Positions 1 to 7,978 of a stretch of DNA of 64,000 bases are shown here, in pieces. A model generated the notes under the pieces. That model saw nothing but the letters and a program-made list of their open reading frames with translations, had not been told where the DNA came from and did no database searches. This DNA comes from Sphingomonadales bacterium Ga0077557 (GTDB lineage: Bacteria; Pseudomonadota; Alphaproteobacteria; Sphingomonadales; Sphingomonadaceae), in contig LNFI01000029.1 in the NCBI GenBank assembly GCA_001464615.1, positions 1 through 64,000 of the forward strand, written 5' to 3'. Each line of letters starts with the position of its first letter. The first letter of the stretch is position 1. Made by a program: the position numbers and the translations under genes.

Positions 1-3
1 ATC

Positions 4-31
4 GCTGCTGGCCTCCTGCCCAGCCAGCAGC
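4..31. terminator. Perfect 9-bp hairpin at window edge
   Basis: GCTGCTGGC (4-12) and GCCAGCAGC (23-31) form a perfect stem with a 10-nt loop. There is no clear T-tract on either side, so this may be a terminator of a gene outside the window or only a chance dyad. Nothing else is recognisable between here and the stop of the next gene at 188. Confidence 0.25.
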
Positions 32-187
32 TTGAATCACAATCAATCCCGCTTGGGAATCCCCTATCGATTCAGTCTCATCAGGACAGACTCTAGCCTT
101 CCCAATACTCTCGACGGCGCAGTAAGAAGTTACAAGCGCAAATCTTGCGATGCGAGTTATTTCGATCGAATTTTGGGATCGGTCTGC

Positions 188-757
188 TTAACGCGGCCCC
201 CGCGCCAATTGCGCGCGCAGGTTGCGCAGGATGCGTTCCGATACCGGGGACAGATCGCGCGCGCGCTTGCCGCTGCGGAGCCGGTTGCGGTCTTTATCGG
301 ACGGTTCGATCCGGCGGACGCGGACCGGGGCTTCGCCCTGGCGGATGATGCCGAGGTCGTCGGCCGCGCCGCGCGACAGATCAATGATCCGGCGGCTTGG
401 GCCAAATGGTCCCCGGTCATTGATCCGGACGATAATCCGCTTGCCCGTGTCGAGCGCCGTCACCTCAGCATAAGTAGGCAGCGGCAACGTGCGGTGCGCG
501 GCGGTGATCCAGGCGATATGGAATTGCTCGCCATTGCTGGTGCGGTTGCCACTTTCCCGGCCATACCAGCTGGCATAGCCGAGCATGTCATAAGATTGAT
601 CAGCCTCTGGATAATAGGTTTTGCCGCGCACCTGATAGGGTTGGCCGATCTTGACCGGCGTGTCGCTAACCGGGCGGATATTGCTGCCCGCACACGCCGA
701 TAAGGCAAGCGTTGCCGCGATCGCGCTGGCCGCGCGCCTCCCCCGAAATCCGATCAT
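188..757 (-). CDS. rlpA: RlpA-like septal ring lytic transglycosylase lipoprotein
   Basis: 189-residue lipoprotein of the RlpA family, which bind or cleave denuded peptidoglycan strands at division septa. A basic N-terminus and hydrophobic stretch end in the lipobox LSAC (Cys22), predicting an outer-membrane lipoprotein. The double-psi beta-barrel follows, with the family signatures ASWYG (62-66), AAHRTLP (86-92), INDRGPF (112-118) and IDLS (125-128). There is no C-terminal SPOR domain, so it is a short RlpA. It is monocistronic on the minus strand. The ribosome site before the ATG is weak. Enzyme activity is not proven for every family member, so the lytic role is an inference. Confidence 0.88.
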   Translation of the reverse strand: MIGFRGRRAASAIAATLALSACAGSNIRPVSDTPVKIGQPYQVRGKTYYPEADQSYDMLGYASWYGRESGNRTSNGEQFHIAWITAAHRTLPLPTYAEVTALDTGKRIIVRINDRGPFGPSRRIIDLSRGAADDLGIIRQGEAPVRVRRIEPSDKDRNRLRSGKRARDLSPVSERILRNLRAQLARGPR

Positions 758-846
758 GCCAGCAACGCTAACGCCAAATGGCGGGAATGGGAATCCTCTT
801 GACGATCGCGGCGAGCGATGGCCGTCAGCTTGGAGTGTCGGTGCGC

Positions 847-2007
847 CTAGATTGTTTGGGCCCGGTTCTCGTCGCGATGCTTTTTCAGATATTTCATGAA
901 CGGCGTGCCGCCGGTGCCCACATCGGGATCATTGCCGGCCGCATGCGACGCCTGTTTGTTGATATAGGCGGCGGCATATTCCAGGTGGCGGCTGCGAAAA
1001 CGAGCGACTTGCTCGACACAAGCATTGAACGCGTCCTTCAGCGACTGCGGCTGTCCTTTGGCAAAATCGCGCAAGTGGCTGGCCGCCTGCATTTCCTCAA
1101 TGAACGCGCGGTGCTTGCGCGGACGATAATGATGGAGCTCGGCAAGGAAGTCGCGCAGCTCATCCTGCGTGTGGGTAACTTGGAACAAAGCGTCCATCGT
1201 CGGCACGATCGAGCTTTGCGAGCCGGTCTGGCCGCGAAAGGGCTGGGGCTTGCCGTCAAACCGGGCGACGCCTTCATAAATCAGCCCGTCGGGCATGGCG
1301 GGATTATTCTTCCAACCGTTGATGTAGGGGCGCACGCGGTTGAAATAGATATAGGGATCACACTTCTCGACCATCCGGTCGAAGATCGCATTGATCTCGT
1401 CCCACACGCTATTCATCTCGACCAGCAGTGCTTCGACCTGTGCGGCATCGCCGGCATCGCTTGCCCGGACCAGATCGACGCCAAGCGACAGCGCACGGCC
1501 CGCCACCGCCTCGATCGCGACATGGATCAGCACGAACCAATTTTCGTCCTGTCCGCCCGCGAAATGCTGGTCCATCACCAGGTTGTCGAGCGCGATCGGC
1601 CCCGATTTGTCGAGCCGGAACCAGTTATCCAGCACATAGCCAGCATAGTTCATCACGGGCGGAAAGCCGATCGCATCGCTCAGCGCGACAAAGGGAATGG
1701 CCAGATTGGCGGGCAGCTTTTCCGGCGGGGTCGGCTCACCCCAGACATAGGCCTGGACGAGAAAGGAATAGCGCACCATCGCCACGCCGATCGCGGCTTC
1801 ATCGGCGCTGGCGAGGAAGGCGTCGATATCGGGCAGCGGCAGCGCGTTCAGCCAGTGGCGGACGCGGCCGGTGGTGACCAAGCCGGAAAGGATCGCGGCG
1901 GCATCTTCAACCTCAGCGAAATCGTCGGGCAGCAGCACATCGTCAATCTCGACCGCCGACAGAAAACCGCGATCGCGCGCAAGCCCAAAATGGCCAAGGT
2001 CATGCAT
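847..2007 (-). CDS. Indoleamine 2,3-dioxygenase family haem protein
   Basis: 386 residues resembling indoleamine 2,3-dioxygenase (IDO), the haem enzyme that opens the tryptophan indole ring to N-formylkynurenine. The C-terminal half matches the family well: RPYINGW (226-232), an FRG...GSQSS segment (257-266), YRPRKHRAF with the likely proximal haem ligand His299, and the terminal GTGGT loop (364-368) that contacts substrate in human IDO1. The length is close to the roughly 400 residues of animal and fungal IDOs. Start ATG with GGAG about 10 nt upstream. No kynureninase or kynurenine formamidase lies nearby, so the pathway role is open. Bacteria more often carry the unrelated-looking tryptophan 2,3-dioxygenase. 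Confidence 0.85.
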   Translation of the reverse strand: MHDLGHFGLARDRGFLSAVEIDDVLLPDDFAEVEDAAAILSGLVTTGRVRHWLNALPLPDIDAFLASADEAAIGVAMVRYSFLVQAYVWGEPTPPEKLPANLAIPFVALSDAIGFPPVMNYAGYVLDNWFRLDKSGPIALDNLVMDQHFAGGQDENWFVLIHVAIEAVAGRALSLGVDLVRASDAGDAAQVEALLVEMNSVWDEINAIFDRMVEKCDPYIYFNRVRPYINGWKNNPAMPDGLIYEGVARFDGKPQPFRGQTGSQSSIVPTMDALFQVTHTQDELRDFLAELHHYRPRKHRAFIEEMQAASHLRDFAKGQPQSLKDAFNACVEQVARFRSRHLEYAAAYINKQASHAAGNDPDVGTGGTPFMKYLKKHRDENRAQTI

Positions 2008-2080
2008 CGTCGTGCCGCTCCAAACTAGTTTCTATTGAAACCACTCTAGCGACTCCTTGCTGATCCCGCCAGCGTTGCGG

Positions 2081-2539
2081 CTACCGAAAGGGCAGCAACT
2101 GCTCATAGCGGGCAAGGGGGGGGCGCTCCTCCAGCCGCACACCCAATCGCAAAAGAAAGGCGTGGCGAACGATTTCCGCCTGTTGCTCAATGCCATAGCG
2201 CGCAAAGGGCTTGTCGGCGCTGATTGCGTAATCATAACGCGCAAAGGGCAGGCGGCGGAGCGGGAGGAAAATGCCCTGCTGATGCTGCCAGACATGCGTC
2301 ATTTCATGGATGAAGAGCCCTTGCGCCTCGCGCTCAGCCAGCGCGAAATCAGCGCAATAACGGCAACCTTCGGGGTGAAAATGGATGTTGCCGCGCGGCG
2401 CCATTACCGTTTCGCGCGGCTGGAAGAACGCCCATTTGCGCTTGAATATTTGGACGCGACCGTACTCAATTTCTGCGCCAAATATGGTGCGTGCCAGGGC
2501 TACCTCATCGCTGGTCAGCGATCGTCCCGCGGCGCTCAT
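2081..2539 (-). CDS. HExxH 'vgr-related' putative metalloprotein
   Basis: 152 residues with a zincin-type motif HEMTH (78-82) followed by VWQHQQG, and a nearby HFHPEGCRYC segment with His and Cys residues. Small proteins of this type recur in sphingomonads, often labelled 'vgr related protein', and resemble the HExxH domains found in Rhs/Vgr-associated proteins. There is no signal peptide or membrane segment. The ATG overlaps the TGA of the upstream copper chaperone gene by the ATGA arrangement, implying translational coupling. Whether it is a protease is unknown; only the metal-binding motif is visible. Confidence 0.7.
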   Translation of the reverse strand: MSAAGRSLTSDEVALARTIFGAEIEYGRVQIFKRKWAFFQPRETVMAPRGNIHFHPEGCRYCADFALAEREAQGLFIHEMTHVWQHQQGIFLPLRRLPFARYDYAISADKPFARYGIEQQAEIVRHAFLLRLGVRLEERPPLARYEQLLPFR

Positions 2540-2976
2540 CCCTTGGGCGCAGCGTCACCTGCGGCAATTACCGGCGCATCATACTCGATTCTGAGATTGT
2601 TCGAAAAGGTGAAGATCAGCTTCATCGTTCCGCCGGGCTTTATCGCGCCGTTGATGTTGAACAGCATGACGTGCTTGCCGCCGGGGGCAAAGGTCAGCTT
2701 GGCCTTGGCGGGAACAGGCACGTCGGCAACCGGCGCCATCGACGCCATTGATCCGCTCATCATGCTTTCGTGCAATTCGGTTTTGATCACGCTGGGCGCG
2801 GTGACGCTGAGCAACTTGGTATCGGCATCGCCGCCATGCACCGTGAAATACGCTACGCCCGGATTGCCCTTCACTGCAGGCAATCGGACATAGCCTTTGT
2901 CCACAAACAGTTCTGCCGGCTGGCTGCAGGCACCAAGGACGCAGGCCGCAATGGCCAGGCTGATCGTCAAACGCAT
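2536..2976 (-). CDS. PCu(A)C-type periplasmic copper chaperone lipoprotein
   Basis: 146 residues. A signal peptide ends in the lipobox LGAC (Cys17), so the protein is probably lipid-anchored. The remainder is a PCu(A)C cupredoxin-like fold with the copper-binding pattern visible as His69, Met80 and the pair His102-x-Met104. Family members deliver Cu(I) to cytochrome c oxidase or handle periplasmic copper. The Met-rich loop ESMMSGSMASM fits. The good ribosome site GGGAGTG precedes the ATG. It is the first gene of a two-gene unit with the HExxH protein. No SCO or cytochrome oxidase genes are in the window. Confidence 0.88.
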   Translation of the reverse strand: MRLTISLAIAACVLGACSQPAELFVDKGYVRLPAVKGNPGVAYFTVHGGDADTKLLSVTAPSVIKTELHESMMSGSMASMAPVADVPVPAKAKLTFAPGGKHVMLFNINGAIKPGGTMKLIFTFSNNLRIEYDAPVIAAGDAAPKG

Positions 2977-3038
2977 CGCTACACTCCCATTATGGGCCCG
3001 TCATGGGATAAACGCCTTCATTCTAGAAAGGCTGCAAT

Positions 3039-3066
3039 CTTGCGGCAAGCAAAAGCCCACCTATAT
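3039..3066 (+). promoter_or_regulatory. Probable RpoH (sigma-32) promoter of dnaK
   Basis: CTTGCG (3039-3044) and CCTATAT (3060-3066) separated by 15 nt match the alphaproteobacterial heat-shock promoter pattern CTTG...CYTATNT. It lies 75 nt upstream of the dnaK ATG. No CIRCE element was seen. Confidence 0.55.
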
Positions 3067-3141
3067 CGCGGACATTGGAACGGTGGAGCGGGCGCTTTGC
3101 CGTTTGGGCATTATTCAAACTGATAGGGGCCGAACAATATC

Positions 3142-5046
3142 ATGGCTAAAGTTATCGGAATCGATCTGGGTACCACGAATAGCTGCGTTTCAGTGATGGA
3201 GGGCGGCAAGCCCAAGGTTATCGAAAACGCTGAGGGCGCGCGCACAACGCCGTCGATCGTCGCTTTCGCCAAGGATGGCGAGCGGCTGGTCGGCCAGCCC
3301 GCCAAGCGCCAGGCCGTTACCAACCCGGAAAACACGGTGTTCGCGGTAAAGCGCCTGATCGGCCGCCGTTTCGACGATCCGATCACCAAGAAGGACACCG
3401 AACTGGTGCCTTATCACATCGTCAAGGGCCCCAATGGCGATGCCTGGGTAAAGGCCGGTGGCGAGGACTATTCGCCTGCACAAATTTCCGCCTTCACGCT
3501 GCAGAAGATGAAGGAAACCGCCGAGAGCTATCTGGGCGAAACCGTGACGCAGGCGGTGATCACTGTGCCCGCCTATTTCAACGACGCGCAGCGTCAGGCG
3601 ACCAAGGATGCCGGCAAGATCGCCGGGCTTGAAGTGCTGCGCATCATCAACGAGCCAACCGCAGCGGCGCTGGCCTATGGCCTGGACAAGCAGGACGGCA
3701 AGACGATTGCCGTTTATGACTTGGGCGGCGGCACCTTCGACATCTCGATTCTTGAGATTGGCGATGGCGTGTTCGAAGTGAAGGCCACCAATGGCGACAC
3801 CTTCCTGGGCGGCGAGGATTTCGACAACAAGCTGCTCAACTTCCTGGCCGAGGATTTCCGTAAGGCCGAAGGTATCGACCTGACCAAGGACAAGCTGGCG
3901 CTCCAGCGGCTGAAGGAAGGCGCTGAAAAGGCAAAGATCGAGCTGTCATCGGCCGCTTCGACCGAAGTCAACCTGCCCTTCATTACCGCAGATCAGAACG
4001 GCCCGAAGCATCTGGTAAAGGCGATCACGCGTTCGGACCTTGAGCGGCTGGTGGAAGACCTGATCCAGCGTACGCTGGAGCCGTGCCGTAAGGCGATGGC
4101 CGATGCCGGCGTGAAGACCGCACAGATCGATGAGGTCGTCCTCGTCGGCGGCATGACGCGCATGCCCAAAGTACGTCAGGTCGTGAAGGAATTTTTCGGC
4201 AAGGAACCACATTCGGGCGTTAACCCCGATGAAGTCGTGGCGATGGGCGCAGCCATTCAGGCGGGCGTGCTGCAGGGTGACGTCAAGGACGTGCTGCTGC
4301 TCGACGTGACGCCATTGTCGCTCGGCATCGAGACGCTGGGCGGTGTGTTCACGCGCATGATCGATCGCAACACGACGATCCCGACCAAGAAGTCGCAGAC
4401 CTATTCGACTGCCGATGACAATCAGCAGGCGGTGACGATCCGCGTGTTCCAGGGTGAGCGCGAAATGGCGGCCGATAACAAGATGCTCGGCCAGTTTGAC
4501 TTGGTCGGCATTCCGCCCGCGCCACGCGGCGTGCCGCAGATCGAAGTCACTTTCGACATCGACGCGAACGGCATCGTCAATGTCAGCGCTCGCGACAAGG
4601 GCACCGGTAAGGAACAGCAGATCCGCATCCAGGCATCGGGTGGCCTGTCGGACCGCGACATCGAACAGATGGTCCGCGATGCCGAGCAGTTCGCCGAGGA
4701 AGACAAGAAGCGGCGTGAGGCGGCAGAGGCCAAGAACAACGCCGAATCGCTGATCCACACGACGGAGCGCCAGCTCGCCGACAATGGCGACAAGGTCGAT
4801 GCCAGCCTGAAGAGCGAGATCGAGGCGGCCATCGCGGTGACCAAGACCGCCGTCGAAAGCGGCGATCCCGAAGCGATGAAGGAAAAGGCCAATGCATTGG
4901 CCCAGGTCGCGATGAAGCTGGGCCAGGCGATCTATGAGAAGCAGGCCGCCGAAGAGGCCTCACCGGGGGGTGAGCCTGCAGCCGAAGCCGCTGCCGAAGA
5001 TGTGGTCGATGCTGAATTTTCGGAAGTCGACGACAGCAAGGCTTGA
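3142..5046 (+). CDS. dnaK: Molecular chaperone DnaK (Hsp70)
   Basis: 634-residue Hsp70, close to the 638 of E. coli. It begins with the phosphate-binding motif [10 protein letters not shown] and contains the second nucleotide-binding signature [10 protein letters not shown] and the [10 protein letters not shown] segment. The substrate-binding domain follows, then the helical lid. The C-terminus ends in an acidic [13 protein letters not shown] tail typical of bacterial DnaK. It folds nascent and stress-damaged proteins with DnaJ and GrpE. dnaJ follows 67 nt downstream, with a stable hairpin between them. grpE is not in this window. The upstream region carries a likely RpoH promoter. Confidence 0.98.
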   Translation: MAKVIGIDLGTTNSCVSVMEGGKPKVIENAEGARTTPSIVAFAKDGERLVGQPAKRQAVTNPENTVFAVKRLIGRRFDDPITKKDTELVPYHIVKGPNGDAWVKAGGEDYSPAQISAFTLQKMKETAESYLGETVTQAVITVPAYFNDAQRQATKDAGKIAGLEVLRIINEPTAAALAYGLDKQDGKTIAVYDLGGGTFDISILEIGDGVFEVKATNGDTFLGGEDFDNKLLNFLAEDFRKAEGIDLTKDKLALQRLKEGAEKAKIELSSAASTEVNLPFITADQNGPKHLVKAITRSDLERLVEDLIQRTLEPCRKAMADAGVKTAQIDEVVLVGGMTRMPKVRQVVKEFFGKEPHSGVNPDEVVAMGAAIQAGVLQGDVKDVLLLDVTPLSLGIETLGGVFTRMIDRNTTIPTKKSQTYSTADDNQQAVTIRVFQGEREMAADNKMLGQFDLVGIPPAPRGVPQIEVTFDIDANGIVNVSARDKGTGKEQQIRIQASGGLSDRDIEQMVRDAEQFAEEDKKRREAAEAKNNAESLIHTTERQLADNGDKVDASLKSEIEAAIAVTKTAVESGDPEAMKEKANALAQVAMKLGQAIYEKQAAEEASPGGEPAAEAAAEDVVDAEFSEVDDSKA

Positions 5047-5061
5047 GATGATGCATCCACG

Positions 5062-5091
5062 CCCCCGTTACGGCGCAAGCCGTGACGGGGG
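5062..5091 (+). promoter_or_regulatory. dnaK-dnaJ intercistronic hairpin with GCAA tetraloop
   Basis: Arms 5062-5074 and 5079-5091 pair over 13 bp in RNA (one T-G wobble) and are closed by GCAA, a GNRA tetraloop. There is no following T-tract. It probably stabilises the upstream mRNA end or partially attenuates, giving more DnaK than DnaJ. Confidence 0.55.
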
Positions 5092-5113
5092 AAGAGGACT
5101 TTGCGGGGCGGCA

Positions 5114-6244
5114 ATGACCACCGAAATTGACTTCTACGAATTGCTCGAATGCGAGCGTGGCGCCGACGATGCGACGATCAAATCGTCCTATCGCAAGCTG
5201 GCCATGAAATATCACCCGGACAGGAATGCCGGGTGCAAGGATTCCGAGAGCCGTTTCAAGGCGATCTCCGAAGCCTATGACGTGCTGAAGGATCCCCAGA
5301 AGCGCGCTGCCTATGATCGGTTCGGCCATGCTGCTTTCCGGCAGGGTGCTGGGCACGGCGGCGGCGGCGGTGGCGATGATTTCGGCGCGTTCAGCGATAT
5401 TTTCGAGAATATTTTCGGCGAATTCATGGGCGGCGGTCGCGGCGGCGGGGGGCGGTCGAGCGCGCGGCGCGGCGCTGATTTGCGCTATGACATGGAAATC
5501 ACGCTTGAAGAGGCGTTCCAAGGCAAATCGAGCGAGATCACCGTTGATGTTTCCGGGCTCTGCGACAGTTGCTCAGGCACGGGCGCGCGCCCCGGCACCA
5601 GCGCCAAGCACTGCAACACTTGCGCTGGGCACGGCAAGGTCCGCGCGCAGCAGGGCTTCTTCGTGGTCGAACGGACCTGTCCTTCCTGCCATGGCGCCGG
5701 CCAGGTCATTGCTGATCCATGCCCATCATGCCGCGGCGATGGTCGGGTCGACAAAACCAAGACGCTGACCGTCAACATTCCGCCCGGCGTTGATGAGGGC
5801 ACGCGCGTCCGGCTAACGGGTGAGGGTGAGGCAGGTGCTCGCGGCGCGCCTTCGGGCGATCTGTATATCTTTTTGCACGTCGCCCGGCATGCGATCTTCG
5901 AACGTGAAGGCACGACCCTGTTCGCGCGCGCGCCGATCAGCTTTACCACAGCAGCATTGGGCGGGGAGATTGTTCTCGCCGGCCCGGATGGTGAGCGACA
6001 CGCAATCCGTATCGCACCAGGCATGCAAAGCGGTCGGGAATTGCGGCAGCGCGGGGCGGGCATGCCAGTGCTGCAAGGGCGCGGGCGTGGCGACCTAGTG
6101 ATCCGCATCGAAGTAGAGACGCCAACCAAGCTGTCAGCGCGCCAACGCGAACTGCTGGAGGAATTCCGCGCCACCGAAACCGGGCAAGAAAGCCCGCAAG
6201 CCAGCGGCTTTTTCACCAAGATGAAGAGCGCCTTAGGCGGCTGA
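5114..6244 (+). CDS. dnaJ: Chaperone DnaJ (Hsp40, type I)
   Basis: 376-residue co-chaperone that stimulates DnaK ATPase. The ATG at 5114 begins [11 protein letters not shown]; an earlier in-frame start would run into dnaK and lacks homology. The J domain has the HPD tripeptide (YHPDRN). A Gly-rich linker follows ([14 protein letters not shown]). The zinc-binding region has four repeats: [24 protein letters not shown] and CPSCRGDG. The C-terminal substrate-binding domain is complete. Second gene of the dnaK-dnaJ operon. Confidence 0.98.
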   Translation: MTTEIDFYELLECERGADDATIKSSYRKLAMKYHPDRNAGCKDSESRFKAISEAYDVLKDPQKRAAYDRFGHAAFRQGAGHGGGGGGDDFGAFSDIFENIFGEFMGGGRGGGGRSSARRGADLRYDMEITLEEAFQGKSSEITVDVSGLCDSCSGTGARPGTSAKHCNTCAGHGKVRAQQGFFVVERTCPSCHGAGQVIADPCPSCRGDGRVDKTKTLTVNIPPGVDEGTRVRLTGEGEAGARGAPSGDLYIFLHVARHAIFEREGTTLFARAPISFTTAALGGEIVLAGPDGERHAIRIAPGMQSGRELRQRGAGMPVLQGRGRGDLVIRIEVETPTKLSARQRELLEEFRATETGQESPQASGFFTKMKSALGG

Positions 6245-6470
6245 CCCACTGCGCTTGATCCTTGAATCAGCCGCTTCTCGGTCGGTTGCTGCGTTTCCAA
6301 CGGGCGGTGAAATCATTTTGCCGATCGTCATGTGCCCAAAATGGGTGGTCTGGATCACGGGCTTCCTTGGTTCCCGTCCCCTCGACCTGGCGTTTACCAA
6401 GCCGGGTTAAGCCTCGCTAACCTCCTCGCGCCACAGCGGGCTATCGAGACGATGATCGCGGGAGCAGGGA

Positions 6471-7607
6471 ATGCAAGCAGAGGGACGATTTGGCAAACGA
6501 GCCGGAAGTTTGCTGCAGGGGGATTGGCGGACGCCTGGCAGCCCGTCACCCGCCACACCAGCCGCTAAACCCGCCCCGGTGCGTTCGACGATGGGGCCTG
6601 CTGCTCTGCACTTTGGTGCCCGCAAGGCATCATTCATGCAGGAAAAGCGCCGCGCGCAGCAAATCGTTTCGCTTGCCAAGGAGCGGATCGGCAAAGCTTT
6701 TGAAGATCTCCGGTTCGGCCGGGCGTTGAATGTCGACCAGCTTTGGCCGCTGGTGACGGGAATTAACGCATCGATTTCTCGCCACCCTGGCGCGCTAATG
6801 GGCGTGACGCGGCTGAAGGATCGGCATGAATATACCTATCTTCATTCAGTCGCAGTTTGTGGCCTGATGATTGGGCTCGCCCGCCAGATGAAGCTGGATC
6901 CGGCGTTGCATCATGAAATCGGCCTTGCTGGGCTGTTGCACGATATTGGAAAAGCGCGTGTCCCAACGATGCTGCTCGACAAGCCGGGCCCGTTGACTGT
7001 TGAGGAAGAGATCATTGTTCGCGAACATGCTCGCATGGGCTTTGAAACGCTGATGTCGGGAGACGACGGGCTCAGCACGAATGAACGCCTGTCATCGATT
7101 GTGCTGGATGCGTGCCTGCATCATCATGAGCGGATGGACGGCTCTGGCTATCCCGATCAGCAGCGCGGCAATAGCATTTCTCTTTATGCTCGCATGGCGG
7201 CGATTTGCGATACCTATGACGCGACCACCTCTGCGCGCGTTTATAAAGCGGCATGGTCACCGGCTGAATCGCTTGAATATCTCGCAAATAACCCAGGGCA
7301 GTATGATCCAGAGATTGTTGCGCCCTTTTCGGCGATGATCGGGATTTTCCCGGTCGGGTCGATGGTGCGGTTGACCAGCAACCGATTAGCCATCGTGCTC
7401 GAAGCGAGCGAACCTGACGAGTTGATGCCGCCCGTCAGCCCGTTCTACTGCATCGATTCAAAGCAGTTGCTGTCGTTGCGCCGGATCGATTCTACGATTG
7501 ATCCCATTGTCGGCATTGAAATCCCAAGCCGGTGGAACTTGCCGTTTTTCTGGCAGACCCGCGCCACGATCCTGGCCCATTTCGATGGCAGTCCACCGAT
7601 TGAATAA
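6471..7607 (+). CDS. HD-GYP domain cyclic-di-GMP phosphodiesterase
   Basis: 378 residues. The HD-GYP domain degrades c-di-GMP and here carries HDIGK (157-161), HHHERMDGSGYP (217-228) and DTYDA (247-251), so the metal and GYP residues are intact. Many HD-GYP proteins start with a DUF3391 domain. This one instead has a Pro/Ala-rich segment of about 55 residues, and no DUF3391-like sequence is readable upstream in any frame. GGGAG lies about 6 nt before the chosen ATG; internal starts at residues 41 and 56 are possible. No signal peptide or membrane helix is seen, so it is probably cytosolic. It stands alone after dnaJ. Confidence 0.88.
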   Translation: MQAEGRFGKRAGSLLQGDWRTPGSPSPATPAAKPAPVRSTMGPAALHFGARKASFMQEKRRAQQIVSLAKERIGKAFEDLRFGRALNVDQLWPLVTGINASISRHPGALMGVTRLKDRHEYTYLHSVAVCGLMIGLARQMKLDPALHHEIGLAGLLHDIGKARVPTMLLDKPGPLTVEEEIIVREHARMGFETLMSGDDGLSTNERLSSIVLDACLHHHERMDGSGYPDQQRGNSISLYARMAAICDTYDATTSARVYKAAWSPAESLEYLANNPGQYDPEIVAPFSAMIGIFPVGSMVRLTSNRLAIVLEASEPDELMPPVSPFYCIDSKQLLSLRRIDSTIDPIVGIEIPSRWNLPFFWQTRATILAHFDGSPPIE

Positions 7608-7640
7608 GGTGATGGCGCGGCGGATTTTGACTGCTGCCTG

Positions 7641-7664
7641 ACCGCCCCGGGTGAGCGGGGCGGT
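7641..7664. terminator. Strong hairpin between convergent genes
   Basis: ACCGCCCCG (7641-7649) and CGGGGCGGT (7656-7664) form a perfect 9-bp stem with a 6-nt loop between the HD-GYP gene and the convergent small ORF. There is no T-tract on either strand, so it may be a weak bidirectional terminator. Confidence 0.45.
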
Positions 7665-7675
7665 GGGCCGATGGA

Positions 7676-7759
7676 TTAGAGGGTGAGGACCACCCCGACC
7701 ACCAGCGCCTGGGCCGCTACGGCCAGCACGCTGGTAGCTACGGCTTCAAAACGACGCAT
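7676..7759 (-). CDS. 27-residue hydrophobic small protein
   Basis: A 27-codon ORF beginning MRRFEAVATS and ending VVGVVLTL, then TAA. It has a short basic N-terminus and one hydrophobic stretch of about 20 residues, consistent with a single-pass membrane peptide or a leader. AGGAGA lies 7 nt before the ATG, which is a strong ribosome site in otherwise non-coding DNA. A perfect 11-bp hairpin just upstream overlaps that site. It is convergent with the HD-GYP gene and has no same-strand partner. The function is unknown. It could also be a non-coding RNA region. Confidence 0.5.
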   Translation of the reverse strand: MRRFEAVATSVLAVAAQALVVGVVLTL

Positions 7760-7769
7760 GGTTTGGTCT

Positions 7770-7795
7770 CCTGTGCCGGATAGGTCCGGCACAGG
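7770..7795 (-). promoter_or_regulatory. Leader hairpin overlapping the small ORF ribosome site
   Basis: Arms 7770-7780 and 7785-7795 form a perfect 11-bp stem with a 4-nt loop. On the minus strand the 3' arm ends in AGG, the first bases of the AGGAGA Shine-Dalgarno (7767-7772) of the 27-codon ORF. It could be a translational switch or simply a repeat-derived stem. Confidence 0.45.
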
Positions 7796-7978
7796 GAGAT
7801 TTAATAATTGTTACGCATGCGCGCAATTTTATTACAGGCAATCGTGATTGCAACAGGCGCACGTCGTCATGATGCGGCGCATTGGCGACGAGGCCGTCGG
7901 ATTTGAAAAATTGAGCTTGCCGATCCCGTAAATCTTGCCGATCGCTGGGCAGTCTCGCGCCAATCGACTGTCTGTTGG
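7796..7978. other. Intergenic region, no gene seen
   Basis: The segment between the leader hairpin and the purB stop is comparatively AT-rich near 7799-7850 and presumably holds the promoter of the small ORF. I see no ORF with a ribosome site and no RNA gene. Confidence 0.5.

Noticed and set aside
778..2028. 416-codon open frame on the plus strand
   Set aside because: It lies fully antisense to the IDO gene, whose motifs are clear. Long antisense frames are common in GC-rich DNA.
3946..4758. 270-codon open frame antisense to dnaK
   Set aside because: A shadow of dnaK with no ribosome site or homology.
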